Positions 41,806-51,128 of a DNA stretch of 64,000 bases are shown here, one piece after another. The notes beneath the pieces are model-generated. The model did no database searches and had not been told where the DNA came from. It was given only the letters and a program-made list of their open reading frames with translations. Origin of the DNA: Streptomyces sp. NBC_00370 (GTDB lineage: Bacteria; Actinomycetota; Actinomycetes; Streptomycetales; Streptomycetaceae); assembly GCF_036084755.1 (NCBI RefSeq), contig NZ_CP107968.1:2982501-3046500 (forward strand), read 5' to 3'. Position 1 is the stretch's first letter; each line of letters opens with the position of its first letter. The position numbers and the translations under genes are program-made.

Positions 41806-43506
41806 CTAGGACCCTTCGGGGAGGTGTGAGGGCGCGAACATCTTGAGCAGAGCCGGGAGCACGACCACCGAGGGACCTGGCGTCGCCAGGGCCTTCGCCA
41901 GGTCGTCGCGGAGCGCGTCGATGCTGGTACGGGTCGCCGGGACGCCGAAGGACTCGGCCAGCGCGACGAAGTCGGGGCGGGCCAGTTCGGTGCCCGTCGT
42001 CTCGCCGTACGCGTCCGTCATGTACTCGCGCAGGATGCCGTACCCGCCGTCGTCCACAATCAGCCAGGTGACTGACAGGTCGTACTGGCGTGCGGTGGCC
42101 AGTTCGGCGATGGAGTACATCGCGCCGCCGTCCCCCGACACGGCCAGCACCGGCTTCGTACGGTCGGCGACAGCGGCGCCCAGCGCGGCCGGGAAGCCGT
42201 AGCCGAGGCCGCCGGCGCCCTGGCCCGAGTGCATCGGGCCCGGCCAGGCCGACCAGGCCCAGTACGCCAGGATCGTCATGTCCCAGAAGCTCGGCGAGGT
42301 CATGGGCAGCGCGTCGCGCACGGAGGCGAGGATCCGCTGCTCCACGCTCAGGTCCTGTGCGGCGAGCCGCGTCCGTACCCGCTCCAGGACGGTACGGACC
42401 GACGCCGTGGCCGCCGCCGACGCGACCTGGAGGTCGGTGCGCTCGGGCACCGAGTCCAGCAGGGCCGCGAGGGCGGTCCTGGCGTCCGCGTGGATGCCGA
42501 GCGCCGGGTGGTTGGACTCCAGCTTGCCGAGGTCGGCCTCGATGTGGATCACCCGGCCGCGCGGCCGGAACGTGTGGTAGTTCGAGGTCAGTTCGCCCAG
42601 TCCGGAGCCGACGACCAGCAGCACGTCGGCGTCTTCGAGGAAGTCGGTGGTGTGCCGGTCCTCCAGCCAGGACTGGAGCGACAGCGGGTGCTCCCAGGGG
42701 AAGGCGCCCTTGCCGCCGCAGGTGGTGACGACCGGCGCAGCCAGCTTCTCGGCGAGCGCGCGGAGCTTGCCCGCCGCGTCGGCCCGTACGACCCCGCCGC
42801 CCGCGATGATCGCGGGGCGGGCCGCCTGCGACAGCAGATGCGCGGCGACGGCCGTCAGCTCCGGGCGCGGGTCGAGGTCGCGCGGGGTGGCGTCCATCGC
42901 GGAGACCACCGGGAGCGTCGTCTCGGCGAGCAGCACGTCCTGCGGGATCTCCACCCAGACCGGGCCGTGCGGGGCGGTCAGCGCCGACTCCCAGGCGGCG
43001 GCGATCGCCGAGGGGATCTGCGAGGCGGTGCGCACGGTGTGCACGGACTTCACGATGTCGCGGAACGACGCCTGCTGGTCGCGCAACTCGTGCAGATAGC
43101 CGTGCCGGCCGCCGCCGAGCCCGGCCGACGGCACCTGGCTGGAGATGGCCAGGACGGGCGCGGAGGCCGCCGCCGCCTCCTGGAGCGCGGCGAGCGAGGT
43201 CAGCGCGCCGGGCCCGGTGGACAGCATCAGCGGGGCGACCTCGCCGGTGACCCGGCCGTACGCGTCGGCGGCGAAGCCCGCGTTGTTCTCGACGCGCAGC
43301 CCGATGTACGTCAGGTCGGAGCGGCGCAGCGCGTCGAACATGCCGAGCGCGTGCTGGCCCGGCAGCCCGAAGACGGTGGTGGCGCCGAGGCCGTACAGCG
43401 ACTCGACGACGAGGTCGCCGCCGGTGCGCCCGGCGGGCGGCGCGAGGGCCGCCGCCGTCTGCTCGGGGGTCAGCCGGACCGGTTCGTCGTGGTGGTCGTG
43501 TGTCAC
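41806..43506 (-). CDS. Thiamin-diphosphate-dependent enzyme (acetolactate synthase/benzoylformate decarboxylase-like)
   Basis: A 566-residue enzyme with the three-domain ThDP architecture. The catalytic Glu lies in [15 protein letters not shown], the Pyr-domain segment is [20 protein letters not shown], and the ThDP/Mg motif begins [17 protein letters not shown] and ends near [10 protein letters not shown]. It starts at 43506, overlapping the agmatinase stop by 4 bp. It is not the housekeeping acetolactate synthase (no small subunit and an unusual context). Co-translation with a ureohydrolase and a sodium symporter suggests it decarboxylates or carboligates a 2-oxoacid derived from a guanidino or amine compound. 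That is inferred. Confidence 0.85.
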   Translation of the reverse strand: MTHDHHDEPVRLTPEQTAAALAPPAGRTGGDLVVESLYGLGATTVFGLPGQHALGMFDALRRSDLTYIGLRVENNAGFAADAYGRVTGEVAPLMLSTGPGALTSLAALQEAAAASAPVLAISSQVPSAGLGGGRHGYLHELRDQQASFRDIVKSVHTVRTASQIPSAIAAAWESALTAPHGPVWVEIPQDVLLAETTLPVVSAMDATPRDLDPRPELTAVAAHLLSQAARPAIIAGGGVVRADAAGKLRALAEKLAAPVVTTCGGKGAFPWEHPLSLQSWLEDRHTTDFLEDADVLLVVGSGLGELTSNYHTFRPRGRVIHIEADLGKLESNHPALGIHADARTALAALLDSVPERTDLQVASAAATASVRTVLERVRTRLAAQDLSVEQRILASVRDALPMTSPSFWDMTILAYWAWSAWPGPMHSGQGAGGLGYGFPAALGAAVADRTKPVLAVSGDGGAMYSIAELATARQYDLSVTWLIVDDGGYGILREYMTDAYGETTGTELARPDFVALAESFGVPATRTSIDALRDDLAKALATPGPSVVVLPALLKMFAPSHLPEGS

Positions 43507-44486
43507 TGCGCAGCAGCCTCCAAAGCCTTCGCGTCCGCAATCTGCCGGGACATGATCGTCGTCAGCTCGTACGCGGTGTGCGATGCGGCCACGGACGTGA
43601 TCTCCGCATGATCGTACGCGGGGGCCACCTCGACCACGTCGGCCGAGACCAGCCGGCAGGAGGCCAGACCACGGATGATCTCCAGCAGTTCGCGCGAGGT
43701 GAGACCGCCCGCCTCGGGCGTTCCGGTGCCCGGCGCGTGGGCCGGGTCCAGTACGTCGATGTCGACGGAGATGTACAGCGGCCGCTCGCCGATGCGCTGG
43801 CGCAACTGGTCCGTGACTTCGGCCACACCGCGCCGCATGACGTCGGCCGATGTGACGATGCCGAAGCCCATCTTGGCGTCGTCGTCCAGATCGCTCTTGC
43901 CGTAGAGCGGTCCGCGCGTGCCGACGTGGGACAGCGCCTCGGTGTCGAGGATGCCCTCCTCGACGGCCCGGCGGAACGGGGTGCCGTGGGTGTAGGCGGC
44001 GCCGAAGTAGGTGTCCCAGGTGTCCAGATGGGCGTCGAAGTGGAGCAGCGCGACCGGGCCGTGCTTCTTGGCGACGGACCGCAGGAGCGGCAGCGCGACG
44101 GTGTGGTCGCCGCCGAGCGTCATCAGCCGGGCGCCGGTGGCGAGCAGCGCGTCGGCTGCGCCCTCGATGGTCTCGACGGCCTCACCGATGTCGAACGGGT
44201 TCGCCGCGATGTCGCCGGCGTCGGCGACCTGCGCGAGTGCGAACGGCGAAGCGTCCTGCGCCGGGTTGTAGGGGCGCAGCAGCCGGGACGCCTCGCGGAT
44301 CGCGTTGCCGCCGAAGCGGGCGCCCGGCCGGTAGGAAACGCCCGCGTCGAAGGGGACGCCGACGACGGCGACATCGGCGCTGCCGACCTCGTCCAGCCTG
44401 GGCAGCCGGGCGAAGGTGGCGGGTCCTGCGTAGCGGGGGACGCGGGAGGAGTCGACGGGGCCTCGTGGCTGCGCGGTGGCGCTCAT
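43503..44486 (-). CDS. speB: Agmatinase/guanidino-acid ureohydrolase
   Basis: A 327-residue ureohydrolase-family protein starting at the ATG at 44486. The two-manganese site is complete: [25 protein letters not shown] and [20 protein letters not shown]. The N-terminal [20 protein letters not shown] and the [14 protein letters not shown] segment are typical of SpeB-type enzymes. It hydrolyses a guanidino group to an amine plus urea. Agmatine is the default substrate; guanidinobutyrate or guanidinopropionate are realistic alternatives given the ThDP enzyme and the permease. Overlaps of 4 bp on both sides place it in the middle of a three-gene operon. Confidence 0.88.
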   Translation of the reverse strand: MSATAQPRGPVDSSRVPRYAGPATFARLPRLDEVGSADVAVVGVPFDAGVSYRPGARFGGNAIREASRLLRPYNPAQDASPFALAQVADAGDIAANPFDIGEAVETIEGAADALLATGARLMTLGGDHTVALPLLRSVAKKHGPVALLHFDAHLDTWDTYFGAAYTHGTPFRRAVEEGILDTEALSHVGTRGPLYGKSDLDDDAKMGFGIVTSADVMRRGVAEVTDQLRQRIGERPLYISVDIDVLDPAHAPGTGTPEAGGLTSRELLEIIRGLASCRLVSADVVEVAPAYDHAEITSVAASHTAYELTTIMSRQIADAKALEAAAQ

Positions 44487-45958
44487 GCGTGCTGCCTGCT
44501 TTCTTCGGTTTTCGGGTGTTCCGGCGCCGGGTCGGGACGGCCGGCCAGGCGCTCGCGCCAGGCGGCCAGTACGGCGGGGTCGGTGGGCTTGGTCGCCAGG
44601 CTGACGGCGACGTAGGAAGCGAGCGAGGAGAGCAGCCCGTAGTAGATCGGCTCGTTGGCGAGGACGCCGTAGCCCGCCATCAGCGCGACGACCACCACGC
44701 CGCCCACACTCACCCCGGCCAGCGCGCCGTTGACGTTGCCGCGCCGCCAGAGCAGGCCGCCGAGGATCGGTACGAGCAGCCCGCCGACGAGGAGGTTGTA
44801 GGCGACGGTCAGCGCCTGGACGACGTCGTTGAGCGCGATGGCGATGGCGATCACGCCGACACCCATGAGCAGGATGAAGGCGCGGTTGCCCCTGACCTCG
44901 TCGCGGTCGCTCCCGTCCTCGTCGCGGACCCTCCCCCGCAGCCGGGACCAGATGTCGTTGTTGGCGACGGTGGCACAGGCGATCAGCGCGCCCGACGACG
45001 TCGACATGACGGCGGCGAGCGCGGCGGCCAGCACCAGACCCCGTACGCCCACCGGCAGTTCGTCCTTGACGATGGTCGCGAACGCGTCGTCCGCGCTGCC
45101 CAGGTTCGGGTACAGCACCTTGGCGGCGGTCCCGATGACCGCGCCGGCCAGCGCGTACACCAGGCAGTACGTCCCGGCGACGGTGCCGCCCCAGCGGGCG
45201 ACCTTGTCGCCGCGCGCGGTGAACACCCGCTGCCAGATGTCCTGTCCGATGAGCATGCCGAAGGTGTAGATCAGCACATAGGTGAAGATCGTCTCGCCGC
45301 CGATCCCGAACGGTGAGAAGTACGTGTGCGGCAGCCGGTCCTTCATCTCGGCGAAACCGCCCGCCTTGGCCACGGCGATCGGCAGCAGGAGCAGCAGCAC
45401 GCCGAGCGTCTTGACGACGAACTGCACCATGTCGGTGAGGGTGATCGACCACATGCCGCCGAGCGTCGAGTACGCGACGACGATCGCACCGCCGAGGATG
45501 ATCGCGACGGTCCTGTTCATGTCGAACAGCACGTCGAAGATCGTGGCGTACGCGATGGTCGAGGTGACGGCGAGCATCAGCGTGTAGGCCCACATCACGA
45601 CGCCGGAGATGAGCCCCGCCCGGCCGCCGTAGCGCAGGTCGAGCATCTCGGAGACGGTGTAGACCCGGAGCCGGGCGATGCGCGCGGAGAAGAAGATCGA
45701 CAACGCCAGGATGCCGAGGCCGATGGTGAAGACCATCCAGGCGCCCGACAGGCCGTGCGTGTAGCCGAGGCCGACACCGCCGATGGTGGAGGCGCCGCCG
45801 AGGACGATGGCCGACATCGTGCCGGAGTACATCCACGGACCGAGCCTGCGGCCCGCCACCAGGAACTCGCTCTTGGACTTGGCGCGGCGCATGCCCCACC
45901 AGCCCATGGCGAGCATGCCGAGGAGATAGACCACGATCACCGCGTAGTCGACACCCAT
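44483..45958 (-). CDS. Sodium:solute symporter (SSS family)
   Basis: A 491-residue membrane protein starting at the ATG at 45958 with GGAGGA upstream. About 13 helices are evident, starting with [19 protein letters not shown]. The segments [35 protein letters not shown] and [18 protein letters not shown] are SSS-family motifs. It is the first gene of the operon with the ureohydrolase and the ThDP enzyme, and is divergent from a PucR regulator. It probably takes up the amine, guanidine or purine-derived substrate with sodium. The substrate is not readable from sequence. Confidence 0.9.
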   Translation of the reverse strand: MGVDYAVIVVYLLGMLAMGWWGMRRAKSKSEFLVAGRRLGPWMYSGTMSAIVLGGASTIGGVGLGYTHGLSGAWMVFTIGLGILALSIFFSARIARLRVYTVSEMLDLRYGGRAGLISGVVMWAYTLMLAVTSTIAYATIFDVLFDMNRTVAIILGGAIVVAYSTLGGMWSITLTDMVQFVVKTLGVLLLLLPIAVAKAGGFAEMKDRLPHTYFSPFGIGGETIFTYVLIYTFGMLIGQDIWQRVFTARGDKVARWGGTVAGTYCLVYALAGAVIGTAAKVLYPNLGSADDAFATIVKDELPVGVRGLVLAAALAAVMSTSSGALIACATVANNDIWSRLRGRVRDEDGSDRDEVRGNRAFILLMGVGVIAIAIALNDVVQALTVAYNLLVGGLLVPILGGLLWRRGNVNGALAGVSVGGVVVVALMAGYGVLANEPIYYGLLSSLASYVAVSLATKPTDPAVLAAWRERLAGRPDPAPEHPKTEESRQHA

Positions 45959-46013
45959 GGTTGTCCTCCGTCTCGTCGGCTGCCTTGCGAGAAGACGCTA
46001 GGTGGCCACCGGC

Positions 46014-46033
46014 AAACGAAGAAGTGTACGTTT
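46014..46033. promoter_or_regulatory. Inverted repeat in the symporter/PucR divergent promoter
   Basis: The 111-bp region between the divergent starts contains AAACG-N10-CGTTT in an AT-rich patch. It is a candidate site for the neighbouring PucR-type regulator. The arms are only five bases long. Confidence 0.35.
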
Positions 46034-46069
46034 CCTCTGTTCTCACCGCCGCAGCTGGATGGATCATCC

Positions 46070-47524
46070 ATGCCGGACCCCACAGCGTCCCCGCCCACCC
46101 CGCCGATCCCGCTGAGCGCGATGCTCGCGGACCGGAAACTGGACCTGAGGCTGGTGGCGGGCCCGTCGGCCGCCGCCGGCGTCGACATCGACGTACCGGT
46201 GCACTGGGTGCACACGTCGGAGATGGCCGACCCGTACCCGTATCTCCTCGGCGGTGAGCTGCTGCTGACCGCGGGCGTGCAGCTCACCGGCGCGAACGCC
46301 GACCGCTATGTGGCGCGGGTCGTCGAGGCGGGCGCCGCGGCGCTCGGCTTCGGGGTGACACCGGTGTACGACACGGTGCCGCCCTTCCTCGTCGAGGCGT
46401 GCGAGCGGCACGCGCTGCCGCTGCTGGAAGTACCGCCGCACACCCCGTTCACCTCGGTGGCGCGCGGGGTGTGGCGGCTGATGGCGGAGGCGCGCCACCG
46501 CGAACTGCGCCGGGTGACCGAGGCCCAGCAGGGCCTGGCGGCCGCCGCCGCGCGCCCCGACCCGGTACCGGCCGTCCTGCGCCAGCTCGCGGTACGGCTC
46601 GACGGCAGCGCCGTCCTGTTCGCGCCGGACGGCACGGAGCTGCACGCGACGGGCAGGGCCCAGTCGCCGGCGACGCGCGAGGCGCTGCGCCGCCTGGCGA
46701 CGGTGGTGACCCCGCAGACCACCGCGCCCTCCGCCCCCACCTCGGCGACGGACACCGCGGACAGCACCCACCTCACGGCGTACGCCCTGGGTGACAGCGA
46801 GGGGCCCGTCCTCGGCATCGCGGCGGCGCGGCGCGACCCCGGCGACCACACCGTCGCGGGGGTCGCCGTCGTCCTGCTGTCGCTGCTGACCGCCCCCCAC
46901 CAGGGCGCGGCCGAAGCCGGCCGCTCGGCGGCGCTCGTCCGCCTGCTGCTGGGCGCGCCACCCGCCGAGGCGGCGCCCCTGCTGGGCCCGGGCCCCTGGA
47001 CGGTGGTCCACGCCCGCGGCGGCGCCACCCCGTTCGCCGCAGGCGCGCTGGCCGCCGCGCTGGGCAGCGCCCTGTACGAGACGGCCGGGACCGCCGTCCG
47101 CGTCGTCACCGACCGCGAGGTCACCCCCCAGCCCGGCTGGACCCTGGGCGTGAGCGATCCGGTCACCCCGCCCGACCTGCCGACAGCCGCCCTGCGCGCC
47201 GAACGCGCCCTGCACCGCGCCGAGGCCACCCGTACCGCCCTGGTACGCCACCACGAGACGGGCCTGACCGGCCTGGTGGCCCCGGAGGAAGCCACGGCCC
47301 ACGCCCGCACCCGGCTGGCCCCCCTGACCGACTCCCCCGCCCTGCTGGACACCCTGCGCACCTGGCTGTCCCTGCACGGCAGCTGGGACCGCACAGCGGT
47401 GGCCCTGACCATCCACCGCAACACGGTCCGCCAGCGCATCGCCCGCTGCGCGACACTCCTGGAGACGGACCTGGACGACGCGGACGTCCGCATGGAGCTG
47501 TGGTTCGACCTGCGCTGGCTCTGA
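46070..47524 (+). CDS. PucR-family transcriptional regulator
   Basis: A 484-residue regulator starting at the ATG at 46070 ([19 protein letters not shown]). The N-terminal PucR domain is clear ([48 protein letters not shown]). The C-terminal PucR HTH is [20 protein letters not shown], then [17 protein letters not shown], near residues 430-465. Family members usually activate purine, GABA or amine catabolism. It is divergent from the symporter/ureohydrolase/ThDP operon, which it most likely controls in response to the imported substrate. Confidence 0.9.
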   Translation: MPDPTASPPTPPIPLSAMLADRKLDLRLVAGPSAAAGVDIDVPVHWVHTSEMADPYPYLLGGELLLTAGVQLTGANADRYVARVVEAGAAALGFGVTPVYDTVPPFLVEACERHALPLLEVPPHTPFTSVARGVWRLMAEARHRELRRVTEAQQGLAAAAARPDPVPAVLRQLAVRLDGSAVLFAPDGTELHATGRAQSPATREALRRLATVVTPQTTAPSAPTSATDTADSTHLTAYALGDSEGPVLGIAAARRDPGDHTVAGVAVVLLSLLTAPHQGAAEAGRSAALVRLLLGAPPAEAAPLLGPGPWTVVHARGGATPFAAGALAAALGSALYETAGTAVRVVTDREVTPQPGWTLGVSDPVTPPDLPTAALRAERALHRAEATRTALVRHHETGLTGLVAPEEATAHARTRLAPLTDSPALLDTLRTWLSLHGSWDRTAVALTIHRNTVRQRIARCATLLETDLDDADVRMELWFDLRWL

Positions 47525-47557
47525 CGACCTGCGGAGTCCAGGCCCCGCTACCTCGGG

Positions 47558-49732
47558 TCACTCGCTGTCAGAGTCACGTCTCCCCCAGGCACGCTGCAGT
47601 CTTTCGAGCCGCTCCAGGGACCATGAGGTCCAAGGATGTTCGGTCCCCAGGACGCGCGCCCGCGTGTGCGCCACCAGCTCAGCCTGTGCCACTGCCTCGT
47701 CGAGCAGACCAAGCTCGCCGAGCACCCGGCTTAGTAACGCGCGAGCGGCGAGGGTCTTCGGGTGCTCCGGTCCGTAGGTGCGCTCAAAAGCTACGACCAC
47801 GTCGCGGACGAGGGGCAGCGCCCGGGTTTGCCGTCCGGCGACGATCAGCGCGAAGCCGTAATTCAGCTCAGCGCTCAAGGTGATCGGGTGCGCCGGGCCG
47901 ATCACGCTGTGGCAGTCGGACAGCAACTTGGCTCCGCCGACCGGGTCCAGCTCGGCCTCGGCAGCAAACTCCAGCAGGTATGTCCGCGCGATCAGCGTCG
48001 ACGGGTGGCTCGCGCCAAGCGCGGCGGCCAGGCCGTCAATCGCCTGTCGCAACATCGACGCTGCCTCAGCCTTCCGGTCAAGCGCCCAGGCGAGCACCGG
48101 AGAGAGCCCCACACAGCACTCCAGCGTTTCGACGGCACTCGCGCCAAAAGCTGCGGTGCAGTCCGCGAGAGCGAGGCGATGGACCGCCTCCGCCTCCTCG
48201 TACCGCCCGAGCCGGTAGAGGGACCGCCCCACACGCCGGCGGAGTGCGATCACCGCGGGGTGGTTCGGCCCGAGCAGCCGCGTCCCGCGCGCCACCGCGT
48301 CCTGTCCTACCGACAGGGCGGAGGCGAAATCTCCCGCCCGGTGAAGTGCGACCGCGAGCCGCAACGCGCACTCCAGCACCCGTGTCGCCGCCGCCTGTTC
48401 CACCTCGGTCCACTGAGCCGCCCGCCGCAGCAACGCCAGGGTGTGCGGCACGAACGGAGCGATGGGCGGATCCTCACGCGCCCACGGTTGCGTCACATCC
48501 GGCAGCACTGCGCTCAGCAGCTCTGCGGCTACGCCCACGAGCAGGTCTCGCTGCTCGGCCGGGGTGCCCCGAGCGATGCTTTCCAGCAGTACACCGTGGG
48601 TCCGCAGGCAGCGGGGCGGACCGGGTACCAGGCGGGTGAGCGAGTGGTCGAGCAGACCTCGGAGCGCCGTTTCCACCCGAGCGCGAGGCAGCAGCGCGCC
48701 GATACCCGTTCCTGTCAGCAGGGTGAGCGGCAACGGGTCGTGGGACCAGCAGCCGAGCAGCTGCATCAACCGCGTGGCTTCGGGCAGGCCTTGGGCGCGC
48801 AGTGCGTCCAGTGACAATTCCCACGTACTGCTGGCGAGATGGCGGGACTGGTGGTCACCGCGGTACGTAGCCCCTTGGTCCAGGAGGTCGATGGGATCAG
48901 TCCCGTCGCCTCGGTCCAGGGCCCGGCCGTACTCCGCCATGCTCCACGGGCTGATCACCTGATGTGCCAGATAGCCGCCGGCAAGGGTGAGTGCCAGTGG
49001 CAGTCGGCCCAGCCGATCCGCGATCTCGGCCGCCTCCTCCACTGTGCCGCTCTCCGGTGCCAGGTCGCACAGCAGTTGCGCCGCGTCCTCCCGTGGCAGG
49101 ACACCGACGTGGTGCAGCGTCGCCCCGGGCCACCAATGGGGGGCGACCTGCCGGGTGGTGACCAGTGTGATGCCGCGCGGACTGGTGCGCAGCCAACTGC
49201 CGTCGCGGAGTATGGCCGGGTCATCGGCGTTGTCCATCACCAGGAGCCACGGCTGGTCGGACCGGTCCAGCCGGTCCCACACCAGGTCGGCAGCCGCGCG
49301 CAGGCCGTTGCGCGCGGCGGTGAGCTCCCCCTCGCTCGCGCCACGGTCAGCGGCGACGGCGAGCATTCCCGCGCGTAGTGAGGCCAGATCGGGGGCGTTC
49401 ACCCACAGTCCGACCCGACCGCCCTCGGCAGTTGCGAGACGAAAAACTTCCGAGGCGACGGCGGTCTTACCGCAGCCGCCCAGCCCGTGCAGGACGTAGA
49501 CCTGATGAGCCCCGCCGTCTTCGAGGGCGGTCCGTAGCTGCGTCATCAGCTCCAGCCGATCGCGCAGGACCACCGGTGCGCGCCCCACCGCCGGTTGTCT
49601 GACGGAATCGGGCGCGGCACCGACCGTGAAGGCACCGTGACCGTGATGATGGTGCTCGGTGATGTGCTGATCCCCACGGCTCTGATAGACCCGGCCGTCG
49701 CCCTCAGCCCGTCCCTCGGTCGATCCGCTCAC
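47558..49732 (-). CDS. STAND NTPase (NB-ARC) with TPR array and N-terminal YQ..D..ITE motif (NLR-like)
   Basis: A 724-residue signal-transduction ATPase. The GTG at 49732 overlaps the preceding stop as GTGA. Residues 14-26 are RVYQSRGDQHITE followed by a His run. The NB-ARC domain has P-loop HGLGGCGKTAVA (about 82-93), Walker B WLLVMDNADD (162-171), sensor VTTRQ (191-195) and GRLPLALTLAGGYL (242-255). A winged-helix/ARM region leads to TPR-like helices from about residue 450 to 715 (ALSVGQDAVARGTRLLGPNH, GRYEEAEAVHRLALADC and similar). This is the layout of bacterial NLR-like sensors in conflict and cell-death systems. The N-terminal motif is the likely signalling handle to the small partner protein. 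Confidence 0.86.
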   Translation of the reverse strand: MSGSTEGRAEGDGRVYQSRGDQHITEHHHHGHGAFTVGAAPDSVRQPAVGRAPVVLRDRLELMTQLRTALEDGGAHQVYVLHGLGGCGKTAVASEVFRLATAEGGRVGLWVNAPDLASLRAGMLAVAADRGASEGELTAARNGLRAAADLVWDRLDRSDQPWLLVMDNADDPAILRDGSWLRTSPRGITLVTTRQVAPHWWPGATLHHVGVLPREDAAQLLCDLAPESGTVEEAAEIADRLGRLPLALTLAGGYLAHQVISPWSMAEYGRALDRGDGTDPIDLLDQGATYRGDHQSRHLASSTWELSLDALRAQGLPEATRLMQLLGCWSHDPLPLTLLTGTGIGALLPRARVETALRGLLDHSLTRLVPGPPRCLRTHGVLLESIARGTPAEQRDLLVGVAAELLSAVLPDVTQPWAREDPPIAPFVPHTLALLRRAAQWTEVEQAAATRVLECALRLAVALHRAGDFASALSVGQDAVARGTRLLGPNHPAVIALRRRVGRSLYRLGRYEEAEAVHRLALADCTAAFGASAVETLECCVGLSPVLAWALDRKAEAASMLRQAIDGLAAALGASHPSTLIARTYLLEFAAEAELDPVGGAKLLSDCHSVIGPAHPITLSAELNYGFALIVAGRQTRALPLVRDVVVAFERTYGPEHPKTLAARALLSRVLGELGLLDEAVAQAELVAHTRARVLGTEHPWTSWSLERLERLQRAWGRRDSDSE

Positions 49733-50124
49733 CGTTCGGTGATACGCAGGTCGCGACCTGCCTGGTAGATCCTGGCGTTGCCGGCGGCGCTGGCGCGCTG
49801 TGAGAAGGTCACATCGGCGTCGGTACCGGGCGCCAGATCGTTCAGCAGCTTCCGCAGCTCCACCGCGAGCTGGGGCTGTTCAGTCAGCAGCCGCCGAATC
49901 CGGCCCTGCCACTCAGCGGCCAATTCCTGCTCGGCGGTCGGATCTGCGGCCAGGTCCTCCCGGGTGCTCTGGAGTTCGTCGGCCACCGCGTCGGCACGCT
50001 CGGGCCGAGCCCGCTGCCACAGGGCGACGACCCCGTCCCTGGTGCGCTCCCAGGCGTCCGTCGCCATCAGAGCGACGAGAGTCGCGCTCGCGCTCTGGGC
50101 AAGCATGGTCAACTCCGAATCCAT
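49729..50124 (-). CDS. Small helical protein with C-terminal YQAGRD amyloid-like motif (Bell/effector-like)
   Basis: A 131-residue protein starting at the ATG at 50124 with AGGAG nine bases upstream. A hydrophobic helix (about residues 6-22, TMLAQSASATLVALMATDA) leads into two or three amphipathic helices (WERTRDGVVALWQRARPERA; EWQGRIRRLLTEQPQLAVEL) and then a short linker. The last 14 residues, 118-131, read RIYQAGRDLRITER. That tail matches the N-terminus of the co-translated STAND protein. The helical domain with an N-terminal hydrophobic segment resembles Bell-type (HeLo-like) effectors, which act on membranes. No catalytic residues are visible. The gene and motif are clear; the effector role is inferred from architecture. 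Confidence 0.78.
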   Translation of the reverse strand: MDSELTMLAQSASATLVALMATDAWERTRDGVVALWQRARPERADAVADELQSTREDLAADPTAEQELAAEWQGRIRRLLTEQPQLAVELRKLLNDLAPGTDADVTFSQRASAAGNARIYQAGRDLRITER

Positions 50125-50161
50125 GGCGCATGCTCCTGCCGCTGCGGTCTCCTTCCCACCG

Positions 50162-50770
50162 TCAGTGAACGGTGGGCGGCCCGAGCGGGGCGATCTCCCG
50201 CTCGAAGAACTCAGAAAAATCCTCGCCCTTGGCATACAGGGATTCGAACTCCGAGGTCGTTGTCTTGATCTCGTCAGGTTCGGTGAACCGAAGCGCCCCT
50301 GCTCCCTTCAGATCGTCGTCGTAGATCACGGCGTACATCACCGAACTTCCGAGGATGACGATCTCAGGCACCTGCGTTTCGCGCTCCAGATCAGCGATTT
50401 CCCGGGCATCCAAGACCCGGATCTGTTCGCCCAGTTCCGACCGGAGCCGGAAGGAGTTCATCTCCCATTGCAGGTAAGGGGAAACCGGGAACTCAACGAC
50501 ACGAATCCTGCGGAATGCCAGACTCCGTCGCGCGGCATCCCGGAAATAGGCGGCAACCGAATCCCGCTCGCTCTCGATCAGCCGCAACGCCCCTGCCCAG
50601 TCCCCGGAAGCGAAGGCGTCCCAACTCGGCGAGCCCTGTTCTCTGAAGGTCTGGCCGCGCTCGATCTTGGCAAGGAGGCTGATGTCACTCTCGTAGACCC
50701 GGCCGAAGTCGGCGAGATAGTCAGGCCTCTTGAGGAGCTCGCCGGCACCGTCGCGGAAGCAGTCAAACAT
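50162..50770 (-). CDS. DUF6879-like protein
   Basis: A 202-residue soluble protein starting at the ATG at 50770, inside the 3' end of the upstream gene (8-bp overlap). It has the order seen in DUF6879 proteins: FRDGAGELLKRP and YADFGRVYESD-like opening, FAAYFRDA-like helix, RRIRVVEFPVSPYLQWEMNS, REIADLERETQVPEIVILGS, YAVIYDDDLKGAGALRF and the C-terminal FESLYAKGEDFSEFF. The family is common next to small HTH or hypothetical genes in Streptomyces and has no known activity. It lies 37 bp upstream of the YQAGRD protein, so it may be part of that operon. Confidence 0.75.
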   Translation of the reverse strand: MFDCFRDGAGELLKRPDYLADFGRVYESDISLLAKIERGQTFREQGSPSWDAFASGDWAGALRLIESERDSVAAYFRDAARRSLAFRRIRVVEFPVSPYLQWEMNSFRLRSELGEQIRVLDAREIADLERETQVPEIVILGSSVMYAVIYDDDLKGAGALRFTEPDEIKTTTSEFESLYAKGEDFSEFFEREIAPLGPPTVH

Positions 50771-51032
50771 TAGGAATATCCGCCTTCGCCGCGATGAGCA
50801 TGTTTCTGGGAATGACGACGAGACGCTCATCGAGGCCGACGGAGACTCCGTCCGGCAGGCGGCTCCCGAGGGAAGCGGTGAGGTCGCGTCCGATCACAGC
50901 GATGTCGCCGTTCTCCAACTCCCAGATGTCCGGGCATTCGGGGCCGGAGTTGGTAGCACCCAGCTCCAGGGCCGACTTTCCGAGGCGTCTTTTGAAATCT
51001 GTTTCCGGGTCCGCTTCCCACGGTCTGCTCAT
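50763..51032 (-). CDS. Small hypothetical protein paired with DUF6879
   Basis: An 89-residue protein starting at the ATG at 51032 with GGGAGG about eight bases upstream. It reads MSRPWEADPETDFKRRLGKS, then CPDIWELENGDIAVIGRDLT and DERLVVIPRNMLIAAKADIP. There are no membrane segments and no HTH that I can identify. Small proteins with the pattern CPDIWELENGDIAVIG directly upstream of DUF6879 genes are frequent in Streptomyces, and the 8-bp overlap suggests stoichiometric expression. It is the first gene of the accessory minus-strand block. The function is unknown. Confidence 0.7.
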   Translation of the reverse strand: MSRPWEADPETDFKRRLGKSALELGATNSGPECPDIWELENGDIAVIGRDLTASLGSRLPDGVSVGLDERLVVIPRNMLIAAKADIPNV

Positions 51033-51128
51033 GCTGCCGCCCTCCCGCTCCACTGCGGGTCAACCTACCAGCGCTCGCTCGCCAAAGTCCTTGTCAAGTA
51101 GGGCATTTGGCCTGTTCGAATGAGCCGT

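Noticed and set aside
37612-41829. A 1405-codon plus-strand open frame opposite the ABC exporter
   Set aside because: It is the antisense of the exporter gene. Its protein is Arg/Asp/Gly-rich low-complexity sequence with no domain, as expected from GC3 bias, while the minus strand has complete ABC motifs.
47558-49732. Reading the NB-ARC-TPR gene as a SARP-type pathway regulator
   Set aside because: There is no N-terminal winged-helix or BTAD domain. The N-terminus is a short motif followed directly by the P-loop domain.
50225-50250. A tRNA-like GAGTTCGAATCCCTG string that could be an attachment site
   Set aside because: It is coding sequence in the conserved FESLYA region of the DUF6879 gene. 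No second copy, integrase or tRNA body is nearby.
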